From Sipunculus nudus (taxonomy: Eukaryota > Annelida > Sipuncula > Golfingiida > Sipunculidae), in assembly GCA_026874595.1 (NCBI GenBank), contig CM049309.1, positions 70,354,926-70,418,925 on the forward strand: a stretch of 64,000 bases of DNA. Reading direction: 5' to 3'. Under the pieces are notes generated by a model. It saw nothing but the letters and a program-made list of their open reading frames with translations. It was not told the DNA's origin and made no database searches. Below are positions 30,701-42,700 of this stretch, piece after piece. Made by a program: the position numbers and the translations under genes. The first letter of the stretch is position 1, and each line of letters begins with the position of its first letter.

Positions 30701-33700
30701 AATGAGTTTCATAAGCTGCAGATCAGGATTATAATGCCTCTCCAACCCTTTGCACTGGGCTGAATAGTAGCTGGCTAATTGTCTCTGCCAGAAACATTGA
30801 TTTCTGACAAGCGATATCTTTATGCAGACATGATAAAAGAAATGGCAATGGTTGCAAGGACACTTGTGATGGTTCTGTTAAAAAGGTGAACAGTACCACT
30901 GTTAGGTTTTATTACACAAACCAAGTTGCTTATAAATACACAATATACCATACAGTGAATTTTGGGCTTATTTTGTTAATTATTCACTAGCTCTCCATGT
31001 TATTGCAGCTGGCTCTGTATTTACAGGGAGTGAAAAGTTGATTGAGCAGAAAGACCTTTGGAACTGACACTTGTGATAGCTCATGCAATGCCTTCACCTG
31101 GTAACACAGTCAGTGTTGTTCTATTACTGTTAATGCATGTTACATTATTCAAAATGCTGAGATATCCAGGAGTGACATTTATGTTGCAAGTATAGCTCGT
31201 AACAGACATTTTGACTTGTTTGTGTAATAAATCACTATTCAGGCAAAGAATAAGAAAATGAAAGTCTTTGGAATCAAAAAAAACTTCCAAACATAGTTGT
31301 TTGCATGGTTTTCTCTTGTTCCTAAAATAGTCATATCAAAGAAGATATGAAGACAAAACATTTGATTTAAATAATCAAAACAGCCATGTTGTCTAATACA
31401 GACAAAAGACTAGAGAAGTCTGACCCTCAGTAATGGTCTTTCACCATCTAATATTCCTCATTATAATCATCAGGTTAAGAGATTTGAAAAAAAGTCAAGT
31501 CAGTTCAAAGGGTATTGCAATCATTGACACTTGGGGTTTCAAAACAGGCATGCTGTCTCAAGGGAACATGGTGCCCAAAATGTTCCTGTGATTGCAAAAG
31601 AATTAAAGAATGAGTAATATTACAGGGTGACATAAAAGCAGACTGAACTGTCCCACTAGTGAAGCTTGCTTTCCTAGTGAAGCGGTTGGAACACCGGACA
31701 TGTGCTCCACAAACATGGGTTCAAATCCCGGATTGGCCCAGTATTTTCCCCTGAGCAATTTGTCTTCGTAACAAAATGGAGGCTCGTCCAACGTGACAGC
31801 TCAGGGAATAAGCTCACCAGAGTGTGACTCCTGGGATAATTAGTCTTGTTCTGATAGCAGAATGCTGTTAAGAAGGGGTGTGTTAAGGGGTGACATAAAA
31901 GTGGACTGAACTGTCTCGCTAGTGAAGCTTGCTTTGCTAGCGAAGCTGTTGGTATGCCAGACATGTGCACCACTAACATTTGTTTGACTCCCTGATCGGC
32001 CTAATGTTTTCCCCTGAGTAATTTGTCTTTGTAACAGTAAGTTGGGTCTTCTTTTGTTGCCACTACAATGGTACAATGGAAGGGGACAACTTCGGACACC
32101 AGCTAATTGTATTTATTTAATCCCTTTGCAGTTTTATTTTATATATTGGACTTAAATGAATTTCTATGGATTAAATCAAAATCTTCAAAAAATAAACATG
32201 TATGGGTATATTAGTCTGTCTACATGTGTATAAGGGTGGTCATGTGGGATGGGAAGGGAGAAAGGCCAGACAGATATCTGAACAGATTCTACCTTCTTTG
32301 TCGGGAAAGCTTAGGAATAAAAGTTTTCCAAATAGTCATATTATTTCAAAGGGACAGAAACCACCCTGTGAATCAAAGTTTTCAATATAGTCATGTTTTT
32401 CAATGGGAGAAAAAGCTTGAGAATCAAAATTTTCAATACGGTCATGTTATTTCAAAGGGAGAGAAAGCTTAAGAATCAAATTTTTTCAATATGGTCATGT
32501 TATTTCAAAGGGAGCAAAAGCTTGAGAATCAAATTTTTCAATATGGTAATGTTATTTCAAAGGGAGCAAAAGCTTGAGAATCAAATTTTTCAATATGGTA
32601 ATGTTATTTCAAAGGGAGAGAAAGCTTGAGAATCAAATTTTTCAATATGGTAATGTTATTTCAAAGGGAGCAAAAGCTTGAGAATCAAATTTTTCAATAT
32701 GGTCATGTTATTTCAAAGGGAGAGAAAGCTTAAGAATCAAATTTTTCAATATGGTCATGTTATTTCAAAGGGAGCAAAAGCTTGAGAATCAAATTTTTCA
32801 ATATAGTAATGTTATTTCAAAGGAAGCAAAAGCTTGAGAATCAAATTTTTCAATATAGTAATGTTATTTCAAAGGGAGTGAATGTGTAAGAATCAAACTT
32901 TTGAATGTGGCCATGATTCCTCTGAACATTTGTTCACAAGGTCAAGATTTATCTGAACTTCATTCACCAGGTCATGATTCCTCTGAACATTTGTTCTAGA
33001 GGTCATGATTCCTCTGAACATTAGTTCTAGAGGTCATGATTCCTCTGAACTTCAGTCACCAGGTCATGATTACTGTTAACATTTATTCACCAGGACATGA
33101 TTCCTCTGAACATTTGTTCAAGAGGTCATGATTCTTCTGAGCATTTGTTCACCAGGTCATGATTCCTCTGAAAATCAATTAACCAGGTCAAGCTTCCTCT
33201 TAAAACTCCTTCACCTGGTCATGATTCCTCTTAATATTCATTAATATTCATGATTCCTTTGCACTTCATTCACCAGGTCATGCTTCCTCTGAAAATTTAG
33301 TTCACCAGGTCATGATTCCTCTGAGCATTTGTTCACCAAATCAAGATTCCTTTGAACATTAGTTCTAGAGGTCATGACTCCTCTGAGCATTTATTCACCA
33401 GGTCATGATTCATCTGAACATTAGTTCACAAGGTCATTATTCCTCTGAGCATTTGTTCCCCAAATCAAGATTCCTTTGAACATTAGTTCTAGAGGTCATG
33501 ATTCCTCTGAGCATTTATTCACCAGGTCATGATTCATCTGAACATTAGTTCATAAGGTTATGATTCCTCTGAGAATTTGTTCAACAGATCATGATTCCTT
33601 TAAACATTCATTCACCCAGTCATGATTCCTCTGAATATTCAGTAACCAGGTCATGATTCCTTTGAACATTCATTCACCAAGTCATAATACCTCTGAACAT

Positions 33701-36700
33701 TCATTCACCAGGTCATAATGCCTCTGAACATTCATTCACCAGGTCATAATTCCTCTGAACATTCATTCACCAGTTCAGGGTCCTCTCAACTGTTAACCAG
33801 ACCATGAGTCTTCTTAACGTTTGTTCACCAGTTCATGAGTCTTATGTCTATAAAAGGTCATTATGGTTATATAGGCTTGCGGACAGGAAGCAGTACCACA
33901 CCTGTCAATCAATTTCAGGAACATTTCCATGTCTGGTCAATGATTTGCATGTCAATATTGTTACCAGAGGATCAAATTAGTCCATTTCTTAGCCCTGGCT
34001 GATACCAAAGTGTATTGCAAAATAAATCTTTTGAAGTGGACATGAGGGCTACATAACCCCTCCGCAGCATTATTTGGCCATGATCAATGAGATTTGTCAA
34101 TACTTTACTCCTCTTGGGACACTGCAAGTCCTACCTGTTTTATCAATATATGGCTAAACTGGCAGGTAGAGCCTATTCACACATCCACCCCACTTCACTA
34201 ACAGGCTGTTTTTTATTGTCACAGAAGCATGAGTATGAATATATACACAGCTAATAAATCCCACTTTCATAGCTGATGTAGCATACCGTTGAGCTGAAGT
34301 TAGTTGTTACCACACAGTACACACTGTCAAAGTTGGGTACACACAAATGTCAAAATCTGTGCCTGTTTCGGGTAATGAAAAGTTGGTTCACCATTAGTCC
34401 TCAAAATATTTCTTTGGAATGTCTAATTACTTGGTGTGCTGATGTGTGTAAGATATGTTTATGAACTAGCTTTAAGAGTTGTATAATTTTTTATTACCAA
34501 GAGTATTTTTATATGAATACTTTTGTAAGTTTCTATGAAGGCTACAGCATTTCAGGGCCAAATATTGGGAATTTTTTTTACTGTTAGCTATAGTGGATGT
34601 TCTTTTAACATAAGCCATGACTTTCTATACATTATTAATATATGTGTGCATGTGTTTTTTTCCAATAATATTTCAAGACAAAATGGACAGTGTGGGTCCT
34701 ATAATTTTCAACCTGATGCCAGTTAAAGACTCTCAAAATACAATAGATATATATTTTTTAAAGTGGTTATTTACCCATTACCAAGACAAATGCCCATTTA
34801 CAGACAGGTTTTGATGAACAATGAACAATATATAATGGTAACATCAATTACTTGAGCTGTGTTAAGACATTAAATGATATCCCCAAAATTAATAAGTTTT
34901 CTGGATTAAAATTCCCCTTCAACAGACTTCAACAATGTAAAATCCAATTTTGTCTAGGGATACAATGATAGATTAAGCATACCACTGAAAAAAAATACCA
35001 TTGTTTCTAAACTGAATATCTATGTAATATAATTTTCCAAGGATGGGTCCATAAATTGGTTTTCAAATTCACAATATTTGCGAAAGAGAAATTATCATGA
35101 AATTAAAAAGACACCTCAGCTGAATAGGTGAACAGTCATTTATAATCTAGCCTAATTTGCATTTAATGTTGGTTAACCAGATGACCACACATGTACATTT
35201 AAAAGTCCAAAGGCAAAATTTGATATAATACAGAAAAACATTAATGTTCGGTTACCAAAAAATCAAAGATTGTCATAAAAATTATCAGATCTTTCATTTT
35301 ATGTACCTATAGGGGACAACAAATTTTACTCATTACCATGGGTCCCTATCAAATTGTAAAGGTTTAGCATGCATATTAAATAATGTGATAAGGGATATAT
35401 TACGTGTCAACTAAAGCATGGTCAGATTGCAAAAATGGAACCCTCGTGAAAAAATGAAATCACAAAAAATAGCCAAAAGAATATGAAGTTTATGAACCAC
35501 AGTGTATGGCTGAGGCAGCCCTGAGGCCAAGGTTCATGAAACACAGCTTTGGGAATGATAGTTGCAAGTAACTTTCTGTTATGACAACGAAAACATTTTT
35601 TTATGATATGCAACAGTTATCATCACAGTAAAACTCTTTCATTCTTTCACAAAGTATTATACGCACCTCAAAGCTTATGCTCTTTGTATGAACTGCTTTT
35701 GTAATTTACCTTTATTGCACATATTTGTCATTTGGTTTTTCCTGGTTTAATCAGAATGAATGACAGTAACAGTGCAGTGAAGGTGTGGTGTGTTAAAAGG
35801 GACACTGCCGGGGACCAATCCATGGAAACCAAACAGTTTACCAAAACAAAACACACCATCGCCATTTCAAAGTAAACATTAACACATAACGTCAGCCAGT
35901 ACAGCTGGGCAAGTCCGTCAACAAATACAAGGTCACACATACCAGACTAAAAAAGGGATACATTACAAGCTCATAATATTAGCTGGGATTATTAACTTCA
36001 AAGCAAACAGGCACCTTCTGAAAAGTTCTACATGAAATTTAATTGCTATCTGTTACTTGATACTAGTCAAATGTGTATTATTGATAACACCATGCACTGA
36101 CTGAAGTAGGCTTATACAGAAATATGATGCTTGAAGGTAGCACCTTTTTGCACAATAGCAATTGTGAGTGATGGGCTGTCCATGAGTAGGTATTCTGAAC
36201 AGCCAGATGAATCAATAACACATGAAGTGAGACTGTTAGTGGTCTCCAGGGTATATGAAAGTCACTCAGGGGGATTATGGACATATCTATATACTGACAC
36301 TGATCATAAAATATAAATGATTTTTGTTTGCTCAAAACAGTTTTTATGAATATTTGATTTGGCATGGTACATGGCACAGTGAACTGATTGACTTATATTG
36401 AACTATAAGTCTAACTAAAATATTGACTACAAACTGGACTGTTAACTCCATGTTTGGAATAAAACTTGCTGTTTTTAGCATTTTTATACTGTTCTGCATA
36501 CCTTCATTTTTGCTTTGATGTAATTTTGAACTGGATATCACTGATGTGTGTGTGTGTCTGATCAAATTATTCCATGATATAATAACCCAGATGAAGCAGC
36601 CTACCATAAACCCTATTCTATATTATAGGGGAAACTGTCTGAAAGACCACCCTGTCTAATATAACCACATGTGTATTAAGACCAATCTTGAGTGAACTGG

Positions 36701-39700
36701 AAACATTAACATAGGCTATTTATAACTGACCTGCCTGGTAAGACCACCTGTGAATTTAGACCACTTCTGGTCAGTTCCATGGTCTTATGACACTCGGTTA
36801 AATGTACAGCATTCATGCTGAATGATATCATGTCTTTTTTCATAACATCAATATCAACAGATAAATATAGGAAATACCATAATCGAACATTAATTTGAAA
36901 TAACATAACTATGTATGAATGAAGTGCACATATAACTCCCATTCAATTGTATGAATCTGAATTTATCTATTTATTTTATTGCTGTATAATCTAAAGATAA
37001 TACACCTGAAGAATACTTAATCCAAACCTTTTCTATTCTCCTGTTCATTCAGACAAACTAATGCTCTGCTGCACAATGTTTGTAATGTTGTATGGATAGC
37101 AGTATTCAGCTTCTTGTTTTCTAGACTAATCAATAGGTAGGCACCAGGCACAGTACGTCAGGGGAAAAAAACAACCTGCAAGACTATGCATACATATACA
37201 CCTGGACTAAATCAAGAATGAGACAGTTAAGTCAGTGGCTGGAACAGAGGAAAATAATTACTGACAGAAACAATATTTGCTTTTATTTAAAAGAAAATCT
37301 ATAATTTACTATTAAAGTAATTACTGAATATAGAATGGAATCCCAGGATAAAGAATGGATAAGTAAGTTGATTGTAAGGTAAAACTCTGTCAAACCTTGG
37401 GCGGTAACAAATCAAGGTGAAGAGATGCATCACGATATAAAGTCACACATTGTTACGGTATTGCCAATATAAGGTCCCTATATCAATACATTGCCAATAT
37501 ATATAACATTGCCATATTTCTGACATTTATAAAGTCTTTCAGCACCAATTGAGGCATCAATGGTAAAATGTCCTGTGCAAGAAACAAGCAGAACAGCACC
37601 TGATTGGAGATCAATTTCATTAAATGTTTGGGAATCAACTAAGATACGAAAATAAGCTTATTAACATTTTAAATACAAGGGAAAATTGGGTATGGAATCT
37701 AAATTATAATATATCATATATGTATCATATTATATATTGTACTGTGAGCAAAGTATGTGGTCAATACATATTGTATCGTGAGATAATGTATCGTTAAAAC
37801 CCAAGTGAAACTCAACAACATATATTAAGCCTGATGAAGAATATGATTAATAACATCTTACTTGTTCGTGCCTGGCGTTCTCTTTTTTCTCTTAACCTCT
37901 GATGGACTGTTGGTGTAGGATGAGAAGCTCGTGAAGCTCTTGACCCCAGTGGCCCTGGGTCTGACATGGCTGTAGAGCTGGGTTTGAAGGCCTCCACACC
38001 AGCTACTACATATGTGTCGGGGCCATTGAATAATCCTGATATTCCTCTCACCTGACGATAAAACAACTATTGTTCAATGTGCAAAAAAAACTTTATACAG
38101 TCTTTCCACATGGATATTTTTGATGTTAATTATTGCATTTATTAAGTGTCAAAATTAGATTAGTAATCTTATATTTATTTATTTTAATGCATGTTTTCAA
38201 GATCTAGCTATTTTTCCATTTTAGTAATATTTGTAACAATATTTTTCTTAGCTAATTACACTATCGCTGTTTCATTTCTTCATTTCTATTCTGAATATAT
38301 TTTTCCCCTGAAAAATCTCACCGATACTGCTGAGATTCGAACTCATAATCTCCCAGCTTTGAGTCCTGTGCATTGCCTCTGATTCAATTCTGATACTGTT
38401 TCAACAATTACATGGTATCGAGATATGTATACCTTTTACAGTATATATGGCATGATCAGCAATCCCTGGGGAAAACACATTAATTATTTCATAATTGTTT
38501 AGAACTGGTTGTAAAATGTTGAGAACTGTTTGGTATTGTACAGACAGTAATACAGAGTGGTGAGGCCTCCTATATATAAGACTTAAGCACCTCTACAACA
38601 CCCTCTTGAGCTCAAGGATATAATTATTCTATTCAAGAAGGCAACCTGCTGGTACCAAGTGTCCTGTAGACATGGCAAAATCAAACACATAGTGGCTGTT
38701 AAGTTGTAGAATTATTCTGTTAAGAAGCTTGCAGTTTCACCATGATTGGTTTGTCAGCAAGATTGCTAAAACCTTTTTCAATGGCTATTGCTAATACATC
38801 GTTTATCTGAAACAGTTTATCTGAAAAATTGTTTGTCTGAAATTAAAAACTGAGAGGTGAAATTTTGATTGTTTATCCAAAATCAGACCAATGAATGAAA
38901 ATTTGAAAAGTTTTATAAAAGATTCCAAGCAAATGTATGAAAAGATTAGCAGGAATGAGTGATGCAAATTAATTTTTAAGGACCAAATTTAATTTACATC
39001 ACATTGATTGAGTAAAGGAAAAATCACAAAAATATTGTTGTCAAGGCATATTTTGGACTAAATTCCTGAATTTCTGTCTGTCAGCTTCTCATAAGGTCTG
39101 GTGTTCAGCAATCATGGTGAATTCTGCGAAATCTGAACAATCATTTTTCCAAACAAAATCCCTGTTCCTGAGCTTTAGGGATATATGATGCTCCATACTT
39201 CTATGGTCAAGAAGTACTATTGTTAAACCAGGCCCATTTAATTACCTCTTTCCTTCAAATTCCCATAAAAGAGTTAGTCTTACTGGCTTCACAGTTACCT
39301 TAGTTCAAACAAGAACACTACAGGTGAGGAGTGCATAATACACCCATCATAAAATGCAGATGAGATATGAAATATTATATACAATTATAACAAGTTTAGT
39401 ATAAATCCACTGAATTCCTGGTAAGTTATTGCAGCAAACATCATAAAATCTGGTGACCTCTATCCTCATTAAATAAGCAGAAATGTGGCTGTGAACTGAA
39501 TTAAACTCACATGATATACTTTACTGGTAAACAGTCATAGTGAGTTTTTACAAAAATCCATCAATTTCCTGGACCATGGTATGTATTCTCCAGGATAAAA
39601 AAGGTTAAAAAAAGAATGGAATCTACCTATACCTCAACACTATTCACCTCAAAGACATTTTTTATAAGGCTTTAAGAGATTTCATACAGATTTGTCGGAA

Positions 39701-42700
39701 ACCACCAACTGTCAACTATTGACCACAACATGAACTAGAATACGGGTAGTCGACAAGCAACTACGTGTATCCGCCAAAATCAGAGAAGGACGGGTGAAGT
39801 GAGGCATGGATTGAGTGGCAAGGGGATATAGAGTTACATATGTAAAATATTAGTATTGGATCTCTGCCACATAAACATGATTGTAGGTGGCGCCACCTGT
39901 TATTTGAACGAGAAACTATCCAAGATATATACACATGCAAAATTTCAAGTGGAAAAGTCAAACCACTGCAGAGATATGAGTGATTTTATCCCACAGCAGA
40001 CAAACAGATGGACGCTGTGCAAACATGGTTGCAGGTGGCGCCACCTTTTGTTGTGTATGTTATAAAGCTATCCCAGGGCTACATTTGTGTAAATTTTTTT
40101 TCCGGATCGGTCAAACGGTTCCCGAGATATGAGCTTGGATGTCTGCAGCGTTAACATGAATGTAGGTGGTGCCACCTGTCATAAAATCAAGGAAGCTATC
40201 TAGGATGTATACGCATGCCGAATTTTAGGTGAATTAGTCAAACCATTGCAGAGATATGAGTGATTTTAACCCCAGGCAGATGAACAAATGGACACTGTGC
40301 AAACATGGTTGCAGGTGGCGCCATCTTTTGTTGTGTATGTTATAAAGCTATCCCAGGGCTACATTTGTGTAAAATTTTTTTCCGGATCGGTCAAACGGTT
40401 CCCGAGATATATGGGTTTATGTGTGGAGCGTTAACGTGAATATAGGTGGCACCACCTGTCATAAAATCAAGAAAGCTATCTAGGATGTATATGCATGCCG
40501 ATTTTTAGGTGAATTAGTCAAACCACTGCAGAGATATGAGTGATTTTAACCCCAGGCAGATGAACAAATGGACACCGTGCAAACATGGTTGCAGGTGGCG
40601 CCATCTTTTGTTGTGTATGTTATAAAGCTATCCCAGGGCTACATTTGTGTGAAATTTTTTTCCGGATCGGTCAAACGGTTCCCGAGATATATGGGTTTAT
40701 GTGTGGAGCGTTAACGTGAATGTAGGTGGCGCCACCTGTCATAAAATTGAGAAAGCTATCTAGGATGTATATGCATGCCAAATTTTAGGTGAATTAGTCA
40801 AACCACTGCAGAGATATGAGTGATTTTAACCCCAGGCAGATGAACAGATGGACACTGTGCAAACATGGTTGCAGGTGGCGCCACCTTTTGTTGTGTATGT
40901 TATAAAGCTATCCCAGGGCTACATTTGTGTAAAAAAATTTTCCGGATCGGTCAAACGGTTCCCGAGATATATGGGTTTATGTGTGTAAACAGACGCACAA
41001 ACGGACGCTGGGCAGAGACGAAAGGTCAGAGGTCAAGGTCACTTGGTTAGGCACCAGTTCACATGTGACCCGATAATTTGTGTAAGTTTCGGAAAAATCT
41101 GTCCAGTAGTCTCAGAGGAGTTCTCCGGAAACGAACGCGGCGGCGGCGGCGGCGGAACCCGGTCAAAAACATAGTATCCGCAAAACTTCGTTTTGGCGGA
41201 TACAATGATTCAGTAGCTCTGGAGGGTCTAAATCAGATTTGATTACATGTAAGCAATGAACATGCTGTTAACATTGAGATTGTTTGGTAAGGCCATATTT
41301 AGAAAGATTGATTTGTTACTGACAAATCTTGCTAGTCTTAAGATACAACATTATACTGTGATTTTCTTCTTTACTTTGGTTGTTCATCACATTCAGAGAG
41401 CAGTTAATTGCTGACTGGCTTGAGTTCTGCTTTAAAATCACATGCCAGGTTAAACATGACTCTAAGGTCTATTAGTATGACTGAACTTAATTTTACATTA
41501 TCTTATAGATTATGTCTGACATAAGAGATATTTACAACTTCAGCAAGTATGACACACCTCAGTGTTAATGTTTTCAGGCCTGCCAAATGTAAATGACCAA
41601 AAAAAGAGCAAGTGCTCTGGAAAAAAAGAGTAAAATTAGCATCAATTCCCCATTATTTTAATGATAAACTGAATACCGATGTGCTTCACATACTACAAAC
41701 ATATATATATTGTTCCCAAAGTCAGAAACATACTTGTGAACATTCTCCTGCATGAAGATACGGGCATTTTCCACATGTTTTGATACATGCTCGATTGCAC
41801 ACATAATTATTGCGGAATGTCCCATTCTTGTTTCAACTGGACTGTTAAAGAAGGAGAGAAATAGTACATATAAGAATTCTATCACTGAAAAAAAGAATGC
41901 TGCTGAAAAGAAGCGTGAAAAAAGAGTGACTCTTTCAAAAAAGAGTGATTGGCAGGCCTGGTTTTAAAGGAGTGCAGGAAAATGATGTAATCACTGAGAT
42001 TAATGGGTGTGAAAAGTGAAGAAGCTCAAACAAAACCAACATACCTTCCTTCCTTCTACCGTGAAGAGCTTTCTAATAGGAAATCCAAACATGGAACTGA
42101 GATCATCCATGACTTGTTCAAAAGTTTGAGCAGTCTTTCTGTTCAGGAGGATGATATGTCTTTGCGAAGGGTCTCCGTTTCTCATAAAGAGACATTTCTT
42201 AGGCACTGTAGAGGAGTAAAGACTGCGACCATGATGCTTCCCACTACCCTCCCAGGCTGGTCGTTTACGAGGACGAAACACCTGAACATCATCAGATTCC
42301 CTAAGGGTGGCTGCGTAACTCCTGCGTCCACTTGGAGCACGCCCACCGTGCCACGGCCTCGCCCCTCTGAGGTTATTAACATCTATACCTTTGGCATATC
42401 CTTTGTTTGAGGAACAAATGTACTTTCCTTCATCTTCCAAATGGTCAATGCTGTGAATTTTATCTCGTCCCATTGGTGTGAAGACTGCACGGCAGCCTCG
42501 GTCAAGGTTTTTGATTTTTCTAGTAAGTTCCCGCTCCAGGAAGTCCATGCCATGGTAATAGCGGGGATTGACGGCCATTTTGAAAGGTTTACTGAAAACA
42601 TCTCCATCTCGGTAGAAGTAACAGATCTTGGTGTTTGTAGGCTGGTAAAGGTTGTGCCGCATCCGCGGGGATGCCTGGTCCTCCTCATGGTTCATGGCTT

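Larger units (their letters stand above)
20042..37861. other. 17.8-kb repeat-filled intron of RP1-like gene
   Basis: This intron lies between exon 2 (end of DCX2) and exon 3 (start of PLAT1). Both flanks are phase 1, so they join directly. It contains the RT fragment, direct repeats, minisatellites, satellite and insertions listed separately. Between about 33,850 and 37,860 I see only a degenerate MITE and no further exon. Confidence 0.7.

Noticed and set aside
22082-31314. An LTR retrotransposon bounded by the 1.25-kb direct repeats
   Set aside because: No TG...CA ends, primer-binding site, polypurine tract or gag-pol frame are visible between them.
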